Positions 15,718 through 23,392 of a stretch of 38,005 nt of DNA are shown one piece after another (positions within the stretch are counted from its first letter, which is position 1; each line of letters starts with the position of its first letter). The DNA lies in contig DAOUCV010000091.1 of assembly GCA_034432095.1 (NCBI GenBank), positions 1 to 38,005 of the forward strand. Reading direction: 5' to 3'. Origin of the DNA: DAOUCV01 sp034432095. GTDB taxonomy: Bacteria > Chloroflexota > Dehalococcoidia > Dehalococcoidales > UBA2162. The translations under genes and the position numbers were made by a program. The notes under the pieces are model-generated. The model was given only the letters and a program-made list of their open reading frames with translations, did not search any database and was not told the DNA's origin.

Positions 15718-16173
15718 TTAACTGACGAGGTAATCCTGTTTGAGCTGCTCTGAAATTGTCTTGAGCAACAGCCCCTGAGCCTTGATGAGTGCCCTGTACT
15801 TTGACTGAATCCTGGCTGAGTCTTTCTGTGTGATTGCTTTAAGCAGGTCCCCTTCAACCTCAGCAACTTCAAGCCGTTTATAATAGTCCATCGTTTCCTT
15901 CAGATGTGCCAGGACAATTTTACCCGTAAGGATAGGATGATTGTTCGTTACGTTGGCATCATCATACCTGATACCATGTTCAAGCTCCACTTCGAGCCCC
16001 TGCCTGAAGTCATCCAGAGGTATTGCCATATCTTTTACGTTGACTATTTTGAGAATCTCAGAGGCTTCTTTTTTGGTAACGGCAGCTTCCCTGAGCCTGG
16101 TCCAGTCCCTGAAGCCAAGTTCTCTACATACTCGTCTTACTTCTTCTTTTGATACATACTCAGGCAATTCCAC
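15718..16173 (-). CDS. DUF5661 family protein
   Basis: A 151-residue protein starts with GTG at 16173, spaced eight bases from a perfect AGGAGG. The centre holds the DUF5661 signature: GLEVELEHG, then NVTNNHPILTGKIVLAHLKE and MDYYKRLEVAE. Repeated His and Glu residues (ELEHG, AHLKE, YYKRLEVAEVE) resemble a small helical metal-binding bundle, but this is only suggestive. The N-terminal 50 residues (KEEVRRVCRELGFRDWTRL) look like a separate helical domain. It lies between the winged-helix gene and the ferritin, on the same strand. Confidence 0.75.
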   Translation of the reverse strand: MELPEYVSKEEVRRVCRELGFRDWTRLREAAVTKKEASEILKIVNVKDMAIPLDDFRQGLEVELEHGIRYDDANVTNNHPILTGKIVLAHLKETMDYYKRLEVAEVEGDLLKAITQKDSARIQSKYRALIKAQGLLLKTISEQLKQDYLVS

Positions 16174-16277
16174 AGCTATGACCTCCTTTGTAGTCAGGCG
16201 TCCCTTTAGACTCTAGGTGTTTACCGAAAGTCTATTCATAGGAGACCTCACGACTCTTTTCGTTCAGGCTGTACGCG

Positions 16278-16499
16278 CTAGCCTATGAGACTAGCCCCTT
16301 TTTCAGTAATCCGGTACGTATTGCCATCCTGTTCAGCCACACCAGCCTGAACCAGCTCGCGGAGCCCGCTCCTGACCCGGAAAAGTGGCAAGCCGGTTTC
16401 TCGGGCAATGTCTTCAGGAGTCGCCAGATTTGACTTGAGGGCACGCAGCATCTTTGTCCCGGATTCGGTCGGTTTGCCATCAGGGCTGATACATGCCAT
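16278..16499 (-). CDS. Small winged-helix DNA-binding protein
   Basis: From ATG 16499, behind AAGGAGGAGACGAAT, the product is 73 residues. It has a helix-turn-helix (NLATPEDIARETGLPLFRVRSGLRELVQAGV) followed by a short wing (AEQDGNTYRITEKGASLIG). It resembles the DNA-binding part of archaeal-type MarR/ArsR-like regulators. The longer reading from 16547 would begin inside the peroxiredoxin gene without a ribosome-binding site. It sits 16 bases after the peroxiredoxin stop and is likely co-transcribed with it. Its target is unknown. Confidence 0.75.
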   Translation of the reverse strand: MACISPDGKPTESGTKMLRALKSNLATPEDIARETGLPLFRVRSGLRELVQAGVAEQDGNTYRITEKGASLIG

Positions 16500-16515
16500 A
16501 TTCGTCTCCTCCTTA

Positions 16516-17166
16516 CTAGATCTTCTTCTTGCAGAGATACCAGTCAACGCATTCGTACCCCTGCTTGAGCCTCTCCTCAGCCCCCTCCTGTGTATTGGGC
16601 GGCGGTATTACCACCATATCACCCGGTTTCCAGTTGGCCGGCGTGGCTACCTGATATTTATCGGTAGTCTGCAGGCAGTCTATGATTCGCAATATCTCCT
16701 GCATATTCCTGCCGGTGGTCAGCGGATAGTAGAGTATGGTGCGGATAATCTGATTAGGGTCGATAATGAAAACGCAACGTACCGTTTCCGTCTTGCTCTG
16801 CCCGGGATGAATCATGCCGTAAGCCGTGGCTACCTCTTTGTTCAGGTCGGCGATAATAGGGAAGGGTATTTTCACCCCGGTCCTCTCCTCTACGTTGCGT
16901 ACCCAGGCGATATGAGAACTAATACTATCCACACTCAAGCCTAGTAACTCGACCCCTCTCTTCTTGAGTTCAGGGTAGATTTCAGCAAAGGCTATGAACT
17001 CGGTTGTGCAGACCGGGGTGAAGTCAGCCGGGTGGGAGAAAAGGATAAGCCAGGTGCCTTTAAAGTCCTCGAGTTTCAGCACCCCGTGAGTGGTCGGCAC
17101 TTCAAATGCTGGCGCCGGTTCGCCTATTCTGGGCAGGCTGATTACTTTTTCTTTCGTTTCTTCCAT
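16516..17166 (-). CDS. Peroxiredoxin (1-Cys/Prx6 type, archaeal-like)
   Basis: A 216-residue thiol peroxidase that reduces hydrogen peroxide and organic peroxides. The peroxidatic C53 is in HPADFTPVCTTE. The Prx6-type C-terminal domain is complete and ends with two further cysteines, C206 and C212 (GYECVDWYLCKK). This pattern closely matches the Aeropyrum peroxiredoxin with Cys50, Cys207 and Cys213, so a similar disulfide relay is likely. The start follows AGAGGAAAA. It is the third gene of the cluster headed by the PerR-like regulator. Confidence 0.93.
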   Translation of the reverse strand: MEETKEKVISLPRIGEPAPAFEVPTTHGVLKLEDFKGTWLILFSHPADFTPVCTTEFIAFAEIYPELKKRGVELLGLSVDSISSHIAWVRNVEERTGVKIPFPIIADLNKEVATAYGMIHPGQSKTETVRCVFIIDPNQIIRTILYYPLTTGRNMQEILRIIDCLQTTDKYQVATPANWKPGDMVVIPPPNTQEGAEERLKQGYECVDWYLCKKKI

Positions 17167-17238
17167 TTTTCCTCTTTGCTAATTTTGTGTTTGGACTTTA
17201 GCTATCTTGGCCGATACACAGCCTACAAAATTGTTTGT

Positions 17239-17361
17239 CTAACCTATTTTCTCCATGGGTTTACCGCAGCACACGAGGGTACCCCCTCCGGCTTTGGTCA
17301 CAGTGACCTCGTTGCCGCAGATATTGCACCGGTACTTCTCGCCAATCTTTCTAACTGCCAT
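17239..17361 (-). CDS. Desulforedoxin-like iron protein
   Basis: A 40-residue protein starts at ATG 17361 after GGAGAGGAAT. It reads YRCNICGNEV near the start and GGGTLVCCGKPM near the end. C12, C15, C31 and C32 make the CxxC...CC pattern of desulforedoxin and of the N-terminal domain of desulfoferrodoxin, which bind one iron in a tetrahedral sulfur site. As a stand-alone domain it could pass electrons to the neighbouring peroxide-scavenging proteins. It lies 17 bases after the regulator and 72 bases before the peroxiredoxin. Confidence 0.87.
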   Translation of the reverse strand: MAVRKIGEKYRCNICGNEVTVTKAGGGTLVCCGKPMEKIG

Positions 17362-17378
17362 ATTCCTCTCCTTTCCCT

Positions 17379-17774
17379 CTATTTTTGCTGACAGTCGTGA
17401 CACAGCCCGCGGAACTCGAGCTGATGATAGGAAATCCTGAACCCGGTTCGGCTAGAGACCTTGCGGTCCAGCTCTTCGTCCACCGGTACATCAACATCAA
17501 ATACCCGGCCGCATTTTTCACATCTGAAATGGTAATGGCTCTCCCGCTTCGCCTCAAATCTGCTGACGGTGCCGTTGAGATCCAGTTCTGCAACTAGCCC
17601 CATCTCCTGAAGTACTCGAAGGTTGCGGTACACCGTCCCCTTGCTGATATTGGGTATCTCTTTCCTGACCTCATCGTATATCTGGTCGGCAGTGGGGTGG
17701 GAATAGGTACCTCTCAGAAACCTCAATATTGCCTCTCGCTGCTTTGTCTGTCTCTTAATGCCCTTGGTTATCAA
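17379..17774 (-). CDS. Fur family transcriptional regulator, PerR-like
   Basis: A 131-residue Fur-family repressor. The winged helix contains SHPTADQIYDEV and SKGTVYRNLRVL. Structural zinc cysteines are C85/C88 (RCEKCG) and C125/C128 (LCHDC). Regulatory metal ligands H26, H80 and H82 are present, and D93 occupies the position of Asp104 of Bacillus PerR, where Fur usually has Glu; E74 stands at the Asp85 position. This and the gene content downstream favour peroxide sensing. The start is TTG at 17774, seven bases after AGGA, and the operator overlaps the promoter. It leads the gene series desulforedoxin, peroxiredoxin and winged-helix protein. Confidence 0.88.
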   Translation of the reverse strand: MITKGIKRQTKQREAILRFLRGTYSHPTADQIYDEVRKEIPNISKGTVYRNLRVLQEMGLVAELDLNGTVSRFEAKRESHYHFRCEKCGRVFDVDVPVDEELDRKVSSRTGFRISYHQLEFRGLCHDCQQK

Positions 17775-17825
17775 TAATAAATCCTATTATTGATAATAAT
17801 ACCATGAAAAAAAAGCACATGTCAA
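17768..17825 (-). promoter_or_regulatory. Promoter and Fur/PerR-type operator of the PerR-like gene
   Basis: On the minus strand TTGACA (17825-17820) and TATTAT (17801-17796) are separated by 18 bases. The -10 box lies in an AT-rich inverted repeat TATTATT-3-AATAATA (17785-17801). A second half-similar AT palindrome covers 17768-17780, over the start codon. The layout is typical of an autoregulated Fur/PerR operator. Confidence 0.65.
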
Positions 17826-17881
17826 ATGAAGTTTCAAACTCAAGCCGGCTGTTTGAGATTAGAGGCGAGCAACTAAGGTAG

Positions 17882-18088
17882 CTAAACAGACCCCCTTTGT
17901 CTGGCAGGTCTGTTCAGCCACCAGACGCCGATATTCAGGTAGGAAGCAATAGCGACCCAGACTAGGTAAGGAACAAGAAGTGCTCCCGCCCATGTTGAAA
18001 CCCTAAAAGTTGTAGTATTCAACAAAAGCACAGACGGCTCCCCTGAGTTCACCCGGCAGATAAAAAGCCCCTTCTCAACCTGTGTCAT
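17882..18088 (-). pseudogene. Remnant of a TspO/MBR family membrane protein (C-terminal helix)
   Basis: A 68-codon frame ends with STWAGALLVPYLVWVAIASY then LNIGVWWLN. This is the last membrane helix and end of TspO/MBR proteins, where the pattern 'A..LLvPYL.Wv.fA..LN..iw.LN' is strongly conserved. The four preceding helices are missing, and the first ~25 residues (MTQVEKGLFICRVNSGEPSV) do not resemble the family. There is no clear ribosome-binding site. It occupies much of the 449-base gap between the PerR-like gene and ylxP. I read it as a decayed 3' end. Confidence 0.65.
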
Positions 18089-18178
18089 CGCGGCTCTGAC
18101 TTCGGCAACAGCCCCATAACAGGAGAGGGGAAGGAAAGAAAGTCCTGCCGCCCTCCTCAGACGCCCGTTTAGTTTTTC

Positions 18179-18207
18179 TTGACCTCACCGATAGCAGAGT
18201 GTATATT
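18179..18207 (+). promoter_or_regulatory. Predicted promoter of the ylxP-helicase unit
   Basis: TTGACC (18179-18184) and TATATT (18202-18207) are separated by 17 bases. The ylxP ATG is only 17 bases after the -10 box, so the leader would be about 10 bases and lacks a good ribosome-binding site. Confidence 0.6.
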
Positions 18208-18223
18208 GGAGACTGGATAAGTC

Positions 18224-18523
18224 ATGCACGTTGGTATTTGTCGCATCAGGTTTCGATTACCGGAGAATGGGTCTCTCAAGGACAAGCGACGGATTCTCAA
18301 GTCCATCACCAGCCGCGTGACCAACCGATTCAAAGTTTCCGTAGCTGAGGTTGATGACCAGGACCTGTGGCAACTGGCTACGCTCGGCATTTCCTGCGTC
18401 AGCAATGATAAACGGCACGCTAACGAAATCCTGTCGAAAGTGGTGGCTTACATTACCGAGGCTAGGTCTGAACTAGAGATACTTGACTACAGTATTGAGA
18501 TTCTGCCTGTTTTTGACCTTTAG
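18224..18523 (+). CDS. ylxP: DUF503/YlxP family protein
   Basis: A 99-residue protein matching the DUF503 (YlxP) family: the start MHVGICRIRFRLPENGSLKDKRRILKSI is its hallmark, followed by NRFKVSVAEVDDQDLWQLATLGISCVSND and the C-terminal sheet. In other bacteria the family is often encoded beside ribosome-maturation genes; its role is not well established. Here it is followed after 25 bases by the helicase. The very short predicted leader suggests leaderless or near-leaderless translation. Confidence 0.9.
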   Translation: MHVGICRIRFRLPENGSLKDKRRILKSITSRVTNRFKVSVAEVDDQDLWQLATLGISCVSNDKRHANEILSKVVAYITEARSELEILDYSIEILPVFDL

Positions 18524-18548
18524 GCGGTAAGAAATCCCGAGAGTACAT

Positions 18549-20864
18549 TTGACGAGAATCACAATGGACACATCGGCTTTCATTCACTATCTTAAGGCTC
18601 GCCCCGACTACAGTAGCCAGATTGTCCATATCGAGCATATTCCACCCCGCGAGGCGGAATATGCCAGATTAGACGAGCCCCTGGCAGCCATCCTTCAAGA
18701 TTGCCTTGGAGAGCACGGCATATCCTCCCTTTATACCCACCAGGCGGAAGCGGTGAATAACGCCCGACAGGGTAAAAATGTCATGGTGGCAACTTCCAGC
18801 GCCAGTGGTAAGAGCCTGTGCTATAACATCGCCGTGCTTGAGACCCTCTTGAAAGAACCGGATGGTCGGGCTCTTTACCTTTTCCCGACGAAGGCCCTGG
18901 CTCAAGACCAGTTGCGGGTGCTAAGGGAGCTGTTTTCTCCGGCTGTCTTCGGAGTGGAGGAATTTGCTACTTTTGATGGCGATACGCCTCAGGCTGAGCG
19001 GGCTGAGATAAGAAAGCGAGCCAAAATTATACTCACCAACCCGGATATGCTCCACGTTGGCATCCTGCCCAACCACCGAACCTGGTCAAGGTTGCTACGG
19101 AACCTGAAATACGTGGTCATCGATGAAGCCCATATCTATCGCGGGGTTTTCGGTTCCCACGTTGCCGGCGTGCTGCGCCGCCTGCGCCGCCTCTCTCAGC
19201 TATATGGCTCAAAGCCCCAGTTCATCTGCTCTTCCGCCACCATCGCCAACCCCGGCGAACACGCGGAAAGGCTGACCGGCCTGCCCTTTACCGTAGTTGA
19301 CAACGATGGCTCCCCTCACGGAGGCAAGGACTTTGTCTTCTGGGAGCCCCCGATTATCGACAGGGCAAAAAGTGTTCGCCGCAGTGCTAATAGCGAAGCG
19401 ACCAACCTGTTCACTGAACTGGTCGCTCAGAATATTCGCACTCTGACCTTTGCCCGCACCCGGCGGTTGACCGAGCTTATCTACACCTACTCACGGGACA
19501 GGTTACTCGAAGCCAACCCGCCCCTGGCAAAACGCATCAAGGCTTACCGGGCTGGTTATCTTCCTCAGGAAAGGCGCCAGATAGAAAAAGAGCTATTCGG
19601 CGGCCAGCTTCTGGGAGTGGTAGCTACCGTCGCTTTAGAATTGGGCATAGATATTGGTGACCTGGACGCCACCGTGCTCACCGGTTACCCGGGGAGTATT
19701 GCCAGCACCTGGCAGCAGGCAGGCAGGAGCGGCCGAGGCAGGGAGGGGTCCATAAGTTTTCTTATCGGGCTGGATAACCCCCTCGACCAGTACTTTATGC
19801 ACCACCCCGAGTCCTTTTTCCGGAAGAGCTTTGAGAATGCGCTGGTTAACCCCGATAACCGCTATATCCTGAGAGCCCACCTATTATGCGCCGCCTGGGA
19901 ATTACCCCTGAGTAGCGAGGATGAAAAATTCTTTGGCCCTCTCTTCACTCAGGTAAGAGCTGAACTGGAAAAGGAAGGCTTGCTCAGGGAGCGTCATCAG
20001 AAATGGTACCTTTCCCCGACCATCTCCTACCCGGCTCAGGCGATCAATATCCGCTCTACCTCCGGGGTGAATTACGCCGTTATTGATACTTCCTCCGGTT
20101 CCCTGCTGGAGACGGTGGAGGCTAGCGTGGCTTTCTTCCAGATACATCCCGGAGCTATTTACCTCCACCAGGGTGAGTCCTATCTTATCAGGGAACTCGA
20201 CTTAGCTAGTCATACCGCCTACGCCGTGCCCACCGATGCTTCCTACTACACCCAGACCAAGGAAATCGAGGACTTGCGTATTATCAAATTAATTCGGGAC
20301 AGAACTTGTGGGCCGGTCAAGGTATATCTGGGTGAAGTGGAGGTGACGAATAACGTGGTCGGCTTCAAGAAAAAGGCACAGTACACTGAGGAAGTAATTG
20401 GTGAGGAGCCGCTTGACCTGCCGCCGATCAGATTTCCCACTGTCGCCCTCTGGTTTGACCTGCCCTCTGAGGTTGTTGCCCGGGTGGATGGGGCTCAATT
20501 GGACTTTGCCGGCGGCTTACACGCCGCCGAGCACGCCGCCATCGCCATGCTCCCCTTGTTTACCCTGTGCGACCGCAATGATATTGGCGGCGTGTCCACT
20601 CCCCTTCACCCCGACACTGGCAAAGCCGAGATATTCATCTATGACGCTCACCCCGGGGGCATCGGCATTGTCGAGAAAGGATTTGAGCTGGTAGAAAAAC
20701 TATGGCAGGCAACGCTTGAGGCAATTAACGATTGTCCCTGCCAGGATGGGTGCCCAAGCTGTATTCAATCGCCAAAGTGTGGTAATAATAATAAACCCCT
20801 GGACAAAAAGGCCGCCAAGATACTGCTGGAGGGGTTGATTAAGGGAGAAAGGAGAGGGGATTAA
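18549..20864 (+). CDS. mrfA: DEAD/DEAH-box helicase, MrfA (YprA) type with C-terminal zinc domain
   Basis: A 771-residue SF2 helicase collinear with Bacillus MrfA, which acts in repair of mitomycin-C lesions. Helicase motifs: ASGKSLCYN (motif I), FPTKALAQDQ (Ia), TNPDMLH, VIDEAHIYRGVFGSH (motif II, DEAH), CSSATIANP (III), TLTFARTR, ELGIDIG and GYPGSIASTWQQAGRSGRG (V-VI). The C-terminal DUF1998 region ends in CPCQDGCPSC plus a further Cys (SPKCGNN), giving the four-cysteine zinc site essential in MrfA. The reading frame opens at TTG 18549; the ATG at 18564 is an equally good start. No mrfB exonuclease gene is adjacent; lgt follows. Confidence 0.93.
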   Translation: MTRITMDTSAFIHYLKARPDYSSQIVHIEHIPPREAEYARLDEPLAAILQDCLGEHGISSLYTHQAEAVNNARQGKNVMVATSSASGKSLCYNIAVLETLLKEPDGRALYLFPTKALAQDQLRVLRELFSPAVFGVEEFATFDGDTPQAERAEIRKRAKIILTNPDMLHVGILPNHRTWSRLLRNLKYVVIDEAHIYRGVFGSHVAGVLRRLRRLSQLYGSKPQFICSSATIANPGEHAERLTGLPFTVVDNDGSPHGGKDFVFWEPPIIDRAKSVRRSANSEATNLFTELVAQNIRTLTFARTRRLTELIYTYSRDRLLEANPPLAKRIKAYRAGYLPQERRQIEKELFGGQLLGVVATVALELGIDIGDLDATVLTGYPGSIASTWQQAGRSGRGREGSISFLIGLDNPLDQYFMHHPESFFRKSFENALVNPDNRYILRAHLLCAAWELPLSSEDEKFFGPLFTQVRAELEKEGLLRERHQKWYLSPTISYPAQAINIRSTSGVNYAVIDTSSGSLLETVEASVAFFQIHPGAIYLHQGESYLIRELDLASHTAYAVPTDASYYTQTKEIEDLRIIKLIRDRTCGPVKVYLGEVEVTNNVVGFKKKAQYTEEVIGEEPLDLPPIRFPTVALWFDLPSEVVARVDGAQLDFAGGLHAAEHAAIAMLPLFTLCDRNDIGGVSTPLHPDTGKAEIFIYDAHPGGIGIVEKGFELVEKLWQATLEAINDCPCQDGCPSCIQSPKCGNNNKPLDKKAAKILLEGLIKGERRGD

Positions 20865-20874
20865 GGGAGTAAGG

Positions 20875-21669
20875 TTGATTAGTATAAACATAAACCCGAT
20901 GGCTTTTTTTAACGTTAGATGGTACGGTATTTTCGTTGCCCTGGGTATCGCCCTGATAGTCCTGTGGGTGGCGCGGCAGGTAAAAAGGGGGGCTAAAATC
21001 TCGTATGATACTGTTTTTACGGCGGCTATCGTGGGCATTCCTTCGGGAGTGGTGGTATCCAGGTTGCTCCACGTTATTGACCAGTGGGAATACTACAGCC
21101 AGCACCTACGGCAGATTATCGGCGGCAGCGGCCTGACTATCTGGGGTGCCGTCTTGGGGGCGGCTCTGGGCATCTGGGTCTTGAGCAGGTTCAGCAAGTT
21201 CCGGTTCGGTTACCTGGCTGACCTAGTAGTACCCGGGCTTATACTGGCGCAGATGGTTGGTCGGGTAGGATGTACCATAAACGGCTGCTGCTATGGTACA
21301 ACAACATCCTTACCCTGGGGGATTGTCTATACTCATCCTGATAGCCTTGGCCCTATCGGGACAGCCGTTCACCCCACCACGGTTTACGAGATTATATATC
21401 TAGCGATAATCTTCGCTGTTCTCCTGAAGCTAAAAGACCGGCTCAAGCCGGATGGTTCTCTGTTTCTTGTTTACCTCGGTCTATATTCAGTGTGGCGTCT
21501 AGGCATTGATTTCCTGCGCGATGGTACACCCTTCCTCTTCAGTCTACACCAGGCTCAGGTTATATCTATAATTGTCCTTATCATCGTTACTCCATTGCTG
21601 GCTTTGAGAACGCGATGGGTTAAGGTCGGGGAGGAAAGAGAAAGGAAATCCAGGGAAAGTACTACCTAA
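20875..21669 (+). CDS. lgt: Prolipoprotein diacylglyceryl transferase
   Basis: A 264-residue integral membrane enzyme that moves diacylglycerol from phosphatidylglycerol to the lipobox cysteine of prolipoproteins. About seven hydrophobic segments are seen. Conserved parts include FNVRWYGIFVALGIAL near the start, GGSGLTIWGAVLGA, the signature GRVGCTINGCCYG (the family usually reads GRxGNFxNxExxG) and HPTTVYEIIYL. The start is TTG at 20875 after GGGAGTAAGG. The Cys-containing signature variant occurs in several phyla. The gene overlaps the tail of the convergent recJ by eight bases. A lipoprotein substrate candidate in this window is the SagB-like protein at 33578. Confidence 0.88.
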   Translation: MISININPMAFFNVRWYGIFVALGIALIVLWVARQVKRGAKISYDTVFTAAIVGIPSGVVVSRLLHVIDQWEYYSQHLRQIIGGSGLTIWGAVLGAALGIWVLSRFSKFRFGYLADLVVPGLILAQMVGRVGCTINGCCYGTTTSLPWGIVYTHPDSLGPIGTAVHPTTVYEIIYLAIIFAVLLKLKDRLKPDGSLFLVYLGLYSVWRLGIDFLRDGTPFLFSLHQAQVISIIVLIIVTPLLALRTRWVKVGEERERKSRESTT

Positions 21670-23344
21670 CAGCCTTAAAGTCAAGGATATTGAGCCTGAG
21701 TTTCTCCTGTCCCCCCCAGCGGTCTACCTCCAGATTATACACGATATCGAGGGGGGAGACTACTTCACTCAGGTAATTGCCCAGACCGAACCCTACCCCG
21801 TCCCAGACAAGGTCATTCTGCTTGAGTCTCATTCTTAAGTGTTCACCACCATCTCCCATGGTGCGGCAGTCAACGACTTCCACGCTGCGGCTGAGGAAGG
21901 TGGGGACGGGATTACCCTGACCAAAAGGCGCCATCTTCTGGATGATGGAGAAGGTATCCCCACCCAGGTCGGAAAGCATGACTTCGGCATCAATATCTAT
22001 CCTGGGACGAAGGTCAACCCCCTCTAACTCAGTAGCCGCTAACTCTATGAGCTCCTGCTTCAGACGAGGTAAATTCTTAGTTAGCAAGCTAAAACCGGCA
22101 GCCTGGGAGTGCCCGCCAAAATTCGTAAACAGGCGGCTACACCGGCTCAGGGCTCGGATGATATCGAACTCGGGGATGCTACGACAGCTACCCCCGCTCA
22201 TTTGCTCCCCGGTCCTGATGACTATTACCGGGCGATAGAACTCCTCACATAGTCTGCCAGCTACCAGCCCCATAATCCCAGCCGGATAATCACTATCGCT
22301 AGCGATTAAGAGCGGCGAATCCCCTTGAGCCAGTACCTGCTCTCTGGCTTTAGCCAGAGCCCTGGTGGTCAACCTCTGACGTTCGGCATTTTTCAGTTCC
22401 AGCCATCCAGCCAGTTCCCGCGCCTCTTCCGGGGAGTCTGTCATTAACAACCGATAGCTGCCCATGGCGTGTTCCAGCCTGCCGGCAGCGTTCAAGCGTG
22501 GAGCGATAACCCAGGAAATGCTTTCACTGTCAAGGGCGGCGGTACTTAACCCAGCCTGGAGGAGCATTTCCTTTATGCCGAGGCGCGGGGAGGTGCTCAG
22601 TAGTTCCAGTCCTTGCTTAACCAGGTATCGGTTTTCGCCCAGTAGCGGCACCATGTCAGCGATAGTTCCCAGGGCTACCAGGTCTGCCAGCTTATTTAGC
22701 TCCTCCTCTCTGCCCAGACCCCGGAACAAAGCCTGCAGGAGTTTGAGGGCTACGCCAACACCAGCCAGCTCCGAAAAGGGATAGTCTGAGTCAGGCAACT
22801 TGGGATTAATCACCGCCCTGGCGGGTGGGATTTCGTCGGTGGGGGTGTGATGGTCGGTAATAATCACATCAAGCCCCAGCCTTTTCGCCCTTTTCACCTG
22901 GGATAAAGCGGTAATTCCACAATCAACCGTAATAACCAGGCTAATACCCTGACGGTAGAGAGCCTCTAAAGCCGCCGTTCTAAGCCCATAGCCCTCCGTC
23001 AGGCGATGAGGGATGTAGGGGGTAGCTTTACAACTCAGGAGCGATAACCCCTGGACCAATAGGGCGGTAGCCGTTATGCCATCGGCATCAAAATCACCAT
23101 AGACAGCAACTTTTTCGCCAGAGAGCAAAGCCCGGTAAAGCCTGGCTACTGCCTGATGCATACCCGGCAGTAGATTTGGGTCACCGGCTAGACTTTCGTC
23201 AGCGGCGAGGAAAGATTGCAGCTGAGCTGGTTCAGTGAGACCACGGTTATAGAGGAGTTGAGTTATCAGCCGTGAGAAACCCGGAATGCCACCCAAGCAT
23301 CGGTCGGGGACAGAGGGCAGCAAATTCCAGCGGCTATGGCTCAA
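21662..23344 (-). CDS. recJ: Single-stranded-DNA-specific exonuclease RecJ
   Basis: A 560-residue 5'-3' exonuclease of the RecF pathway and mismatch repair. The DHH domain shows VAVYGDFDADGITATALL, VITVDCGIT and IITDHHTP. The DHHA1 domain shows GGSCRSIPEFDIIRALSRC and NFGGHSQAAGFSL, and the OB fold follows to the end. The start is TTG at 23344, seven bases after GAGG. It is a minus-strand gene 38 bases downstream of fabF, with a copy of the second dispersed repeat between them. Confidence 0.95.
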   Translation of the reverse strand: MSHSRWNLLPSVPDRCLGGIPGFSRLITQLLYNRGLTEPAQLQSFLAADESLAGDPNLLPGMHQAVARLYRALLSGEKVAVYGDFDADGITATALLVQGLSLLSCKATPYIPHRLTEGYGLRTAALEALYRQGISLVITVDCGITALSQVKRAKRLGLDVIITDHHTPTDEIPPARAVINPKLPDSDYPFSELAGVGVALKLLQALFRGLGREEELNKLADLVALGTIADMVPLLGENRYLVKQGLELLSTSPRLGIKEMLLQAGLSTAALDSESISWVIAPRLNAAGRLEHAMGSYRLLMTDSPEEARELAGWLELKNAERQRLTTRALAKAREQVLAQGDSPLLIASDSDYPAGIMGLVAGRLCEEFYRPVIVIRTGEQMSGGSCRSIPEFDIIRALSRCSRLFTNFGGHSQAAGFSLLTKNLPRLKQELIELAATELEGVDLRPRIDIDAEVMLSDLGGDTFSIIQKMAPFGQGNPVPTFLSRSVEVVDCRTMGDGGEHLRMRLKQNDLVWDGVGFGLGNYLSEVVSPLDIVYNLEVDRWGGQEKLRLNILDFKAVR

Positions 23345-23362
23345 GCCTATGCCTCACTTCAC

Positions 23363-23392
23363 CCAGAAAAATCGAGGATTTTCTAGGAACCC
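23363..23392 (-). repeat. Second dispersed repeat, copy 2
   Basis: On the minus strand the segment reads GGGTTCCTAGAAAA, then TCCTC, then GATTTTTCTGG (30 bases). It matches the copy at 8338-8368 at 27 of 31 aligned positions. It overlaps the last codons of fabF and provides its TAG stop, and lies before the recJ start. Confidence 0.6.
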
